From Lewinellaceae bacterium (GTDB lineage Bacteria; Bacteroidota; Bacteroidia; Chitinophagales; Saprospiraceae): a stretch of DNA of 64,000 nucleotides. Of the stretch, positions 1-7,249 are shown in pieces. The DNA lies in NCBI GenBank assembly GCA_020636105.1, contig JACJYL010000001.1, positions 2,170,001-2,234,000 of the forward strand, read 5' to 3'. The translations under genes and the position numbers were made by a program. The notes under the pieces were generated by a model. That model made no database searches, was not told the origin of the DNA, and saw nothing but the letters and a program-made list of their open reading frames with translations. Position 1 is the stretch's first letter; each line of letters opens with the position of its first letter.

Positions 1-1
1 A

Positions 2-760
2 AGTTATGGGAATGCAGATGGGATTTTTTCGCGGTTATTTGACGTTTTTGGCAAAAAAAGTTCTCGGGATTTTTTACATTATTGCCTGACAGATTATTTC
101 TTCATTTTACCCCTTTTTGTATTTATAAACTATTATTATATCAAATATAAAAACTGGCTAAAATTAGTTTTATTTCTGTCTTTCTTCTTGGGGTATTTTG
201 AACTGATCAACCTATCCTATCATTGGGGTATTTCACAATTTCATGTTGAGAGTTTTTACAGAGTATTTGTTGTGTTTTTAGTGATTCCCTTAATTTTTGA
301 TATTTGGGATGATTTAAAATATAGAAAAGTCCTGCTCTATTTAATACCTTTCATGGTCTTCGTAAGGCTAATTAATATTACTGCCAGACACGATATTTAT
401 ACAGCCAGGGTTGAATGGAATAAAGAATTACTTCAAAAAGTCAGTTCTTTTGAGGAGCGAAAATTTGTTCTACTAGAAAAAGATGCGCCGGAAAACAGAC
501 CATTGATCAGTTGGGCTACGCCCTATGTAACTTCCTTTCTATCAACATTGGAAAACCCGGACTCAACCGTAACTGTTTTATTGGTAAGCGAAAATAACAA
601 GAACTATCAAGAGCATTTATCTGAACAAAAATTGTTTTTAGGCCCTTGGGGTCCTTTATTGATACCTCGGTTTAAACAAAACTACTTTCATTTTGATACG
701 ACGGGGATTTACCGGGTACTGAAAAAAGAAGATTTGAAATATGATACGATGATGAAATGA
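2..760 (+). CDS. polytopic membrane protein, C-terminal part (5' end outside window)
   Basis: The reading frame is open from base 2, so the gene begins before the window; the first ATG-like start inside it (a TTG at 188) is probably not the real one. About 252 residues are visible. The N-terminal two thirds hold at least three hydrophobic segments (around FFILPLFVFI, LVLFLSFFLGYF and VLLYLIPFMVFVRL), then a soluble C-terminal tail of about 110 residues ending KYDTMMK. I do not recognise the family. The layout (multi-span membrane part plus a soluble tail) resembles some membrane glycosyltransferases, but no catalytic motif can be seen, so that is only a guess. Confidence 0.6.
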   Translation, partial: SYGNADGIFSRLFDVFGKKSSRDFLHYCLTDYFFILPLFVFINYYYIKYKNWLKLVLFLSFFLGYFELINLSYHWGISQFHVESFYRVFVVFLVIPLIFDIWDDLKYRKVLLYLIPFMVFVRLINITARHDIYTARVEWNKELLQKVSSFEERKFVLLEKDAPENRPLISWATPYVTSFLSTLENPDSTVTVLLVSENNKNYQEHLSEQKLFLGPWGPLLIPRFKQNYFHFDTTGIYRVLKKEDLKYDTMMK

Positions 761-894
761 TGAATGATAAGTAATGAACCAAGAGAATTCATTCTACACT
801 GGGAGGGAAACCACCAAGTGAAATGCTCAATTTTTTGAGAGCTTAAAAATGTAGTATTTTAATATCTCGGTGTCTAATATCGTGAGGAAGTCCA

Positions 895-2919
895 TCACTC
901 CTCAATCAACCTGTCAATCACCTCATCATCCGCAATATTCGGAATAGTAATTTTCAACTCAGGCGTTGTTTCCATGGCCCGTTTAGCCGAGAAAATCGCT
1001 CCTTCGTTCCTGGCCCAGCTGCGTCGGGCGATGCCGTTGTTCACATCCCAGAACAGCATGGACTGCAATCTCCTTTCCGCATCTTCGCTGCCGTCCAGCA
1101 ACATGCCGAACCCGCCATTGATGACTTCTCCCCAACCTACGCCACCGCCATTATGGATAGAAACCCAGGTCGCCCCGCGGAAGGAATCACCGATGACGTT
1201 GTGGATGGCCATATCTGCCGTGAACATAGAACCGTCATAAATATTGGCCGTTTCCCGGAAAGGGGAATCCGTTCCTGAAACATCGTGGTGGTCGCGGCCG
1301 AGGACTACGCCTCCCTTGAGTTCCCCCCGCGAAATGGCATCGTTGAAGGCTTTGGCAATTTTGATGCGGCCTTCGGCATCGGCATAAAGGATCCTGGATT
1401 TGGAGCCCACGATAGGAAGGTTTTCCATAGCGGCATTGATCCAGTTGAGGTTGTCGTGCAGCTGGCTTTGAATTTCTTCCGGGGCTTCGGTGATCATCTC
1501 CTCGATGACTTTTCCGGCGATTTTATCCGTCAGTTCCAGGTCTTCTTTCAGTCCTGACATACACACCCAACGGAATGGCCCGAAGCCAAAGTCAAAACAC
1601 ATGGGCCCCATGATGTCTTCCACGTAGGAAGGGTATTTGTATTTGCCCTCGGCTTCATTTTTCCAGATATCAGCCCCCGCATCCCCGGCTTGCTTGAGAA
1701 AAGCATTGCCGTAATCCCAGAAGTACATCCCTTTTTCGGTCAGTTTATTGATGGCGTTGACGTGGCGGTGCAGGGTTTCTTTCACCGCTTTCATAAAGGC
1801 GGGTTTGTCGGTTGACAACAATTCTTCCGCTTCTGCAAAAGAATAGCCTACGGGGCAGTAGCCCAGGTCGTCAATGTTGTGGAGGGAAGTCTGGTCGGAA
1901 CCCAGTTCCACAAAAATATTCTCTTCCACACATTTTTCCCAGAGGGCAACAATATTGCCTTCGTAAACCAGGGCCACCGCTTCCTTATTGTTCCGGCATT
2001 CCTCGATTCTGGCCAGCAGGGCATCCAGGTCAGTAAAAACATCTTCTGCCCGAATATACCCGTCGGTTACCCGCTGTTGCACTGCATCGGGATCCACTTC
2101 TGCAATGACGCCCACGGCGCCGGCAATGATGGCCGCCTTGGATTGGGCGCCCGACATGCCACCGAGGCCGGAGGTGATGAAAAGTTTGCCGCGCAACCCG
2201 TCGGCACCCATTTTTTTGAGTCGCCCTGCGTTGAGCAGGGTAATGGTCGTTCCGTGCACGATGCCCTGTGGGCCGATATACATGAAAGAACCGGCGGTCA
2301 TTTGTCCATAGGAGGTGACGCCCAGCGCATTGTATTTATTCCAGTCTTCTTTTTTGGAATAATTGGGGATCATCATGCCATTGGTGACGACCACGCGGGG
2401 CGCATCTTTATGAGAAGGGAACAATCCCATCGGGTGGCCGGAATACAACACCAGGGTTTGTGTCTCCGTCATTTCCGAAAGGTATTTCATGGTGAGCAGA
2501 TACTGTGCCCAGTTTTGGAAAACGGCTCCGTTCCCGCCGTAAGTGATGAGTTCGTGTGGGTGTTTGGCCACTTTATGATCGAGGTTGTTTTGGATCATGA
2601 GCATGATGGCGGCGGCCTGTTGACAGCGAGCCGGGTAATCGCCAATCGGACGGGCATACATTTCGTAGTCGGGGAGGAAACGGTACATGTAAATGCGGCC
2701 ATAAGTATTGAGTTCCTCCGCAAACTCTTTGGCCAGCACCTCATGGTGTTTCGGATCGAAATAGCGCAGGGCATTTTTGATGGCCAGTTTTTTTTCTTTG
2801 GTGGTTAAGACTCCTTCAATCACCCTTCTTGGGGCATGGCTGACATGGTGGTCATAAGGTTTTGCTTCTGGTAATTCGGAGGGAATGCCTTGTTTTATTT
2901 GTTGCTGGAAAGATGTCAT
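895..2919 (-). CDS. hutU: urocanate hydratase (urocanase)
   Basis: Converts urocanate to imidazolonepropionate, the second step of histidine degradation; cytosolic, with tightly bound NAD+. At 674 residues it matches the long urocanase form (about 670-680 aa, as in animals and many Bacteroidota) rather than the roughly 557-aa Pseudomonas/Bacillus form. Seen in the sequence: YGGNGAVFQNWAQY near residue 125, GQMTAGSFMYIGPQG, the glycine-rich TSGLGGMSGAQSKAA that fits the NAD-binding region, and the highly conserved C-terminal block around GRDHHDVSGTDSPFRET and SIHNGGGVGWGEVINGG. No other hut gene lies next to it, so histidine catabolism genes must be elsewhere. A TACCTTTG -7 box lies just upstream at 2943-2950 and supports this start. 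Confidence 0.97.
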   Translation of the reverse strand: MTSFQQQIKQGIPSELPEAKPYDHHVSHAPRRVIEGVLTTKEKKLAIKNALRYFDPKHHEVLAKEFAEELNTYGRIYMYRFLPDYEMYARPIGDYPARCQQAAAIMLMIQNNLDHKVAKHPHELITYGGNGAVFQNWAQYLLTMKYLSEMTETQTLVLYSGHPMGLFPSHKDAPRVVVTNGMMIPNYSKKEDWNKYNALGVTSYGQMTAGSFMYIGPQGIVHGTTITLLNAGRLKKMGADGLRGKLFITSGLGGMSGAQSKAAIIAGAVGVIAEVDPDAVQQRVTDGYIRAEDVFTDLDALLARIEECRNNKEAVALVYEGNIVALWEKCVEENIFVELGSDQTSLHNIDDLGYCPVGYSFAEAEELLSTDKPAFMKAVKETLHRHVNAINKLTEKGMYFWDYGNAFLKQAGDAGADIWKNEAEGKYKYPSYVEDIMGPMCFDFGFGPFRWVCMSGLKEDLELTDKIAGKVIEEMITEAPEEIQSQLHDNLNWINAAMENLPIVGSKSRILYADAEGRIKIAKAFNDAISRGELKGGVVLGRDHHDVSGTDSPFRETANIYDGSMFTADMAIHNVIGDSFRGATWVSIHNGGGVGWGEVINGGFGMLLDGSEDAERRLQSMLFWDVNNGIARRSWARNEGAIFSAKRAMETTPELKITIPNIADDEVIDRLIEE

Positions 2920-2942
2920 TGTGCATTTGTTTAATTCTACTG

Positions 2943-2950
2943 CAAAGGTA
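2943..2950 (-). promoter_or_regulatory. -7 promoter box of hutU
   Basis: Read on the minus strand the bases are TACCTTTG, an exact fit to the Bacteroidota -7 consensus TAnnTTTG, 23 bp upstream of the hutU ATG. No clear -33 TTG is seen, so only the -7 element is claimed. Confidence 0.5.
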
Positions 2951-3000
2951 GTAGCTGAAATATAAAATGCAGAAGGAAAAATATAAAAAGGTTAAATAAA

Positions 3001-3033
3001 AAAAGCCCGCCACGGGAAGCGGCAGGCTTTTTA
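3001..3033 (-). terminator. terminator after the PLP synthase gene
   Basis: Imperfect hairpin: AAAGCC and GCC on the left pair with GGC and GGCTTT on the right, each arm interrupted by one unpaired base. An A-run on the plus strand becomes the U-run for minus-strand transcription. It lies 20 bp past the stop of the gene at 3054-4130 and separates it from hutU. Confidence 0.7.
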
Positions 3034-3053
3034 TTTATGATCTTAGGACACTA

Positions 3054-4130
3054 TTAGCGGGTTACCCTGAAATAGCGACCGTATTTTCTTCGGTAAACTT
3101 TATAAATCCTTTTCAACTTGGTGTAGCTGTAAGGAGATTCTTCTTCTTCTGTAGCGGGCATAAACCCTTGTTGTTTCATCCATTCATCGTTATAGATTTT
3201 TCCGAGATAACGGCTACCGTGATCCGGGAACAAAGCGACGACGACATCAGTAGGTTTGAGCTGGTCTTTTATTTTAAAAACAGCTTCGAGGGCTGCCCCG
3301 CTTGAATATCCGAGCAGGAGGCCTTCCTTTCTGGCCATGGAGCGCGCGCGCTGGGCACTTTTTCGGTCTGTAACTTTGATGAAATCATCGAGAAGGTCGA
3401 AATTGACGTTATCGGGGATGATGGTTTTGCCCAATCCTTCCACTTTCCATGGGTAGATCTCTCCTTCGTCGAATTCTCCTGTTTCCCAAAAATGTTTCAG
3501 TACGGAACCATAAGCATCTACACCAATAATCTTGATGTCAGGGTTTTTCTCTTTGAGATATTGAGCTGTACCTGAAAGGGTACCGCCGGTTCCTGCGCAA
3601 CAAACATAGTGCGTTATGCGGCCTTCCGTTTGTTTCCAGATTTCAGGCCCTGTAGAATAGTAATGAGCCTTTGAATTATCCAGGTTAAAATTTTGTCTCA
3701 GGTAATAAGCACCCGGGATTTCTTCCGCCAGTTGCTCCGCACGGGAATAGTAGGATTGAGGATCCTCAGGTTCCGCATCCGCAGGACAAATAACGACTTC
3801 GGCACCTAAAGCACGAAGCAGGGAGAGTTTTTCCTGTGAGGCTTTGCTGGTGACCGTGAGCACACATTTGTAGCCTTTCAGCGCGGCCACCATGGCCAGA
3901 CTGTACCCGGTGTTTCCGGAAGTAGCTTCAACAATAGTGGTTCCGGGCTTGAGCTTGCCTTGTTTTTCCGCCTGTTCAACCATATAAAGCGCAATGCGAT
4001 CCTTGGCTGACTGACCGGGATTGAAGGCCTCCACTTTGCCCAATACTTTGGCGGGAATGCTTTCACATACTCTCCTAAGTTCAATCAAAGGAGTGTTGCC
4101 GATAGTTGCTAAAACGTTTTTCGAATACAT
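3054..4130 (-). CDS. PLP-dependent cysteine synthase / cystathionine beta-synthase family enzyme
   Basis: Fold-type II PLP enzyme of sulfur amino acid metabolism. Seen: NPGQSAKDRIA with the Schiff-base lysine at residue 43, the phosphate-binding loop TSGNTG near 90, a second glycine-rich loop AGTGGTLSG near 180, and GYSSGAA near 275, where PLP ring contacts are expected. There are no CBS domains after the catalytic part; instead a basic Tyr/Arg-rich tail (YRRKYGRYFRVTR) closes the 358-residue protein. The family contains O-acetylserine sulfhydrylases (CysK/CysM) and cystathionine beta-synthases, and motif reading does not separate them; NPGxSxKDR is common in the cystathionine beta-synthase-like branch. 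Single gene with its own terminator. Confidence 0.88.
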   Translation of the reverse strand: MYSKNVLATIGNTPLIELRRVCESIPAKVLGKVEAFNPGQSAKDRIALYMVEQAEKQGKLKPGTTIVEATSGNTGYSLAMVAALKGYKCVLTVTSKASQEKLSLLRALGAEVVICPADAEPEDPQSYYSRAEQLAEEIPGAYYLRQNFNLDNSKAHYYSTGPEIWKQTEGRITHYVCCAGTGGTLSGTAQYLKEKNPDIKIIGVDAYGSVLKHFWETGEFDEGEIYPWKVEGLGKTIIPDNVNFDLLDDFIKVTDRKSAQRARSMARKEGLLLGYSSGAALEAVFKIKDQLKPTDVVVALFPDHGSRYLGKIYNDEWMKQQGFMPATEEEESPYSYTKLKRIYKVYRRKYGRYFRVTR

Positions 4131-4383
4131 AAGCTGATATTTTCATTAAAACTTGTTCACCCTAAATATAGAATAGAACTGAGGTAAATTTAAAATGTGA
4201 ACAGTTATCCCGGTTACAAATAGTTATACAAATTTGCATAAATTTCTATTTGAGTAGCTGGTATTAATGCAATATTAAGCATGAAGAAGCGAAAATAAAA
4301 GTAATTTGGCTTTTTCAAAAATAGCAATTTTTTTAAACGATTGATTATCAATGCTTTTTGTTAATTTAAAGAAATTCTAAATA

Positions 4384-4809
4384 ATGCCCGATTTTAAAAT
4401 ATCGTTAAAAGCACGATTAATCCTGTATCATAAAGGAAAAATTCTTTTGTTAAAACAAACCAAGCCCAATGGAGGCAATTATACGCTGGTAGGAGGGAAT
4501 GTTGAAAGCCGCGAATATGCATTGGAAGCCCTGATACGGGAGAGTTACGAAGAAGCAGGGATTATCATCCGGGAAAAGGATTTGTCTCTGGTTCACGTAA
4601 TGCAAAAAAATAAAGGAAAAGAGCAGCGAGTTGTTTTGTATTTTAAGGCAAAGAAATGGGAAGGGGAGATTGAGTCCAGGGAGCCTCATAAATTTGCTGA
4701 TGTAAAATGGTTTCCGCTCGATGAACTTCCCAGGAACATTACGGGCACCGTTAAACAGGCGCTCAAAGCTTACCGGAATGGAATCATGTATTCTCAAATG
4801 GATAAATAG
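4384..4809 (+). CDS. Nudix hydrolase
   Basis: Hydrolase of nucleoside diphosphates linked to another moiety. The Nudix box G-x5-E-x7-R-E-x-x-E-E-x-G-x is complete: G38, E44, then R52-E53, E56-E57 and G59 (RESYEEAGI), giving the Mg2+-binding glutamates. Length (141 aa) is normal for a stand-alone Nudix domain, and the N-terminal strand KARLILYHKGKILLLKQ and the WFPLDELP motif near residue 115 are typical. Substrate cannot be told from sequence. Stands alone, converging on the Cys-rich gene at 4903-5301 through a shared hairpin. Confidence 0.93.
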   Translation: MPDFKISLKARLILYHKGKILLLKQTKPNGGNYTLVGGNVESREYALEALIRESYEEAGIIIREKDLSLVHVMQKNKGKEQRVVLYFKAKKWEGEIESREPHKFADVKWFPLDELPRNITGTVKQALKAYRNGIMYSQMDK

Positions 4810-4843
4810 TATTTTTGAAATCACAGGTTATCCATACGTACAT

Positions 4844-4891
4844 AAAAAAATCCCGAATCCTGCCACTTGACAAAATCCGGGATTTTTTTAT
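4844..4891. terminator. bidirectional terminator between convergent genes
   Basis: AAAAAAATCCCG on the left and CGGGATTTTTTT on the right form a strong stem around a 22-base interior. A- and T-runs on both flanks allow it to work in both directions, for the Nudix gene (+) and the gene at 4903-5301 (-). It belongs to the ATCCCGAATTT hairpin family also seen at 24445, 30765 and 46685. Confidence 0.85.
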
Positions 4892-4902
4892 TTTTTACGG
4901 TT

Positions 4903-5301
4903 CTATTTTGTCTTCACTTTTCCTTTGCCTGAGCAGGAGCTTTTATCTCCACCAGCGCAACATCCTGATTTAGCGCCTTCTGCTTTTGATCCACAGCTTG
5001 CTTTGGCGGCATCAGAACAACCTGCACCGTGAGCGGGCATGGTGCCAAAAGAACCTGTGGCTGCATTAAAAGTCACTTTGGTCAAAGTCACTTTACCCGT
5101 TTCTTCGGCAGTAGTTTTTTTGTAGTAAGTTTTTGTACCTGAGTGTTCGCAGGTTTTAACAACAATTGATGCATCAGCGGCGGCGGCTTTGTCTGCAGCT
5201 GCCATTACAGTGGCTTCATTAGAAGTTGAAGCAGTCTGAGCGTTAGAATAATTAAGAGCGAAGGCACCGAAAAATGCGAGGAGTAAAATGAACTTCTTCA
5301 T
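4903..5301 (-). CDS. small secreted cysteine-rich protein, unknown function
   Basis: 132 residues with a clear N-terminal signal peptide (MKKFILLLAFFGAFALNYSNA, cleavage likely before Q22). The mature part is Ala/Lys/Thr rich. One cysteine sits in VVKTCEHSGTKTYYKK; the rest cluster in the last 40 residues (AGCSDAAKASCGSKA, SGCCAGGDKSSC), ending in a Lys-rich tail. The spacing suggests disulfides or metal binding in the periplasm, but no family is recognised. A TATTTTTG -7-like box lies 41 bp upstream of the start. Convergent with the Nudix gene. Confidence 0.75.
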   Translation of the reverse strand: MKKFILLLAFFGAFALNYSNAQTASTSNEATVMAAADKAAAADASIVVKTCEHSGTKTYYKKTTAEETGKVTLTKVTFNAATGSFGTMPAHGAGCSDAAKASCGSKAEGAKSGCCAGGDKSSCSGKGKVKTK

Positions 5302-5342
5302 CGGATTTTAATTTTATGAATTTAAAAAATGATTACCATCAG

Positions 5343-5350
5343 CAAAAATA
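5343..5350 (-). promoter_or_regulatory. possible -7 box upstream of the Cys-rich gene
   Basis: On the minus strand the bases read TATTTTTG, matching TAnnTTTG, 41 bp before the ATG at 5301. The surrounding DNA is AT-rich, so a chance match is possible. Confidence 0.3.
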
Positions 5351-5413
5351 AGCTTTTTTCTCAAATGATGTGTTACCGAAACCTTAAGATCTTGTTAATT
5401 ACCGGACAATGGG

Positions 5414-6373
5414 TTAAATTCCATTTTCTTCAATCTCGAGAATAGCCGCCACATGAGCGTCTGCAATTTTCTGGCGCACTTCATCTGTTATCAGTTTAGC
5501 GGCTTCTTTTTTATTGTTGTAGAAGCCGTTCTCCGTCAGCACAGAGACCATTTTGGTTTTTCGCAACACGTAAAACTGTTTGTCTGGCTTGGATTTTATA
5601 TGCCTGTTTTGAAATCCCGTTTTTTCAAGGAGGTGCTTTTGAAAAATACTCGCGATTTTTTGTCCTTTTTTACTATTGTGGAAAAACCAGGTTTCAATAC
5701 CGCTGATGTTGTCTGCCGCCCATGAAGTGCTGCTGGCTGCAGGGGCCGCATTGGAATGCACAGACAGGAAAATTTTTGGAAGGTCTGATTTTTTATTATT
5801 GGCGCGGTTGACACGTCCCTCAAGAAAGTTATCCGTATCCACTTCGGGCACCACGTTGAAATATTTTACTCCGATCACTTCCAGTTGTTTAATGATACGG
5901 GCAACGATATTCCGATTGAATTCGTATTCAAAAAACTGGGTCTCCCCGTCATCAAAAACAGGAGATCGTTTCCCCGGGGTTTTACTTCCATGGCCATTGT
6001 CGAGACACCAAAGGTACCTGGGAGTATGGGTAGTAGCCGGTGTAGGTTCCGAATCTGTAACAGGTACCGGATCTGGTTCTGGTTCTGGTTCCGGGTCAGG
6101 CACTGCAGGTACCGGTTCCGGAACAATTTCTACAATGGGGTCGGTAACCTCTTCAAAAAGATCTGCATCGAATTCAGGTCCTTTATCATCCGGAGGAATG
6201 ATGACTGATTCCATTTCATTGGAGACCATGACAATCGTATCCGGTTTGATTTCTGCGGCATCCTGAGGTGCATTGGTGAGTGCTTCCGTTTCAATTTTGG
6301 TGGGCGTTTTTTTCCCTCCACCGAAAATGGAACTGAAAAGCAGCTTTATGGCGTCAATAATTTTTTTAAACAT
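5414..6373 (-). CDS. N-acetylmuramoyl-L-alanine amidase (Amidase_3)
   Basis: Zn-dependent peptidoglycan amidase that cuts the bond between MurNAc and the stem peptide. The catalytic domain fills residues about 120-319: Zn ligands in LDNGHGSKTPG (His), in FFEYEFNRN (Glu) and in FLSVHSNA (His), and the catalytic Glu in VLTENGFYNN. The N-terminus is odd: no classical signal peptide but an amphipathic MFKKIIDAIKLLFSSIFGGG, then an acidic linker very rich in Pro-Glu-Pro-Asp (about residues 80-115). That could hold the enzyme at a membrane or fit a phage-type endolysin; no other lysis genes are nearby. Single gene. Confidence 0.88.
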   Translation of the reverse strand: MFKKIIDAIKLLFSSIFGGGKKTPTKIETEALTNAPQDAAEIKPDTIVMVSNEMESVIIPPDDKGPEFDADLFEEVTDPIVEIVPEPVPAVPDPEPEPEPDPVPVTDSEPTPATTHTPRYLWCLDNGHGSKTPGKRSPVFDDGETQFFEYEFNRNIVARIIKQLEVIGVKYFNVVPEVDTDNFLEGRVNRANNKKSDLPKIFLSVHSNAAPAASSTSWAADNISGIETWFFHNSKKGQKIASIFQKHLLEKTGFQNRHIKSKPDKQFYVLRKTKMVSVLTENGFYNNKKEAAKLITDEVRQKIADAHVAAILEIEENGI

Positions 6374-6462
6374 GATTGGGTTTTTGATTGTGGTTCAAAA
6401 TTGTTCTTCAAAGATATAATTTTAAGCTGAATTGTGTGGCACTCTTTTTAGGAAACAATGGA

Positions 6463-6538
6463 AAAAAGGCAAAAGGATAAAGGGGCGTAAGGACGTAGAG
6501 GCAAAAGGTAAAAGGACAGAATGATGAAAGGATTAAGG
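6463..6538. repeat. degenerate purine-rich short tandem repeat (AAAAGGN-like)
   Basis: Within the 327-bp gap between the amidase start and the next gene the sequence runs as loose 7-base units of the AAAAGGN type (AAAAGGC, AAAAGGA, then decayed copies including AAAAGGT and AAAGGAT). The rest of the gap (6539-6700) shows nothing I can call; a 60-codon minus-strand frame there looks spurious. Confidence 0.45.
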
Positions 6539-6700
6539 TTTTTTTGCGGAATAGCAGGTCATGCCCGGGCATTTGTCCAATTAAGTAATCCGATTAGAAT
6601 GATAGGCCCTGCAGGAACAGTACGCTCCTGAACAGGGCATTTGTCAGATAAAGCCAGGGGATCAAAAAATAAGCAAAACTTTATGTCCGGAGACCCCGCG

Positions 6701-7072
6701 TCAGGTGAGGAGTTCAACGATACCCCATACCAGTAGTCCAACCCCGGCGAGAGCCAGTAATGTTGCTGTAAGCGGGATGATGCCTGCCAGGGAAATGATC
6801 AATGCTACCACCCCCAGGGCAATGGCGAGGGCCAGCAATATTAGTCCGACAATTACCAGTCCGGCTCCGCTGGTACTGGATTTTTTAGCAAGCCGCTTTT
6901 CCAACTTCTGGGCACGTTTTTCCATCCGTGCTTGCTTTTGCAATGCTTTTTTGTGGGGTTGAGTAACGGAAGTAGGCGTTGTATTCCTGTTGACAGGATG
7001 GACGGCCATTGCCGTTGTTGCAGCGGCCATAAATACCAGGGAGAAAATAAAAAGTACAATAGTTTTTTTCAT
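6701..7072 (-). CDS. small membrane protein with signal peptide and two C-terminal TM helices
   Basis: 123 residues. A signal peptide (MKKTIVLFIFSLVFMAAATTAMA) is followed by a short basic coiled-coil-like segment rich in Lys/Arg (HKKALQKQARMEKRAQKLEKR) and then two adjacent hydrophobic helices from about residue 70 to the end (GAGLVIVGLILLALAIALG and IIPLTATLLALAGVGLLVWG). Function unknown. The layout is common among small Bacteroidota envelope proteins. Divergent from the nuclease gene at 7250. Confidence 0.75.
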   Translation of the reverse strand: MKKTIVLFIFSLVFMAAATTAMAVHPVNRNTTPTSVTQPHKKALQKQARMEKRAQKLEKRLAKKSSTSGAGLVIVGLILLALAIALGVVALIISLAGIIPLTATLLALAGVGLLVWGIVELLT

Positions 7073-7249
7073 CTGTTTAATTTTTATGATTTGGTATAAA
7101 GATGCAAAAAAAGTATGGGTAACCCCTATCCGGGATTTTAAAAAATACGGATTAAATATCAGAGTTAGTTTAATAAAATCTTAAGTTTACGGAAAGAAAC
7201 AAATGACTCCGTTACATTTACGCGGATACAAATTTTCTGTTTTTTGACT

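Noticed and set aside
1879..2808. 309-codon plus-strand frame opposite hutU
   Set aside because: It lies wholly antisense to the strongly conserved urocanase; its translation is His/Gly-rich with no domain and mirrors the codon pattern of hutU.
5676..6266. 196-codon plus-strand frame opposite the amidase
   Set aside because: Its GSGSGSGSGS stretch is just the complement of the Pro-Glu-Pro linker of the amidase.
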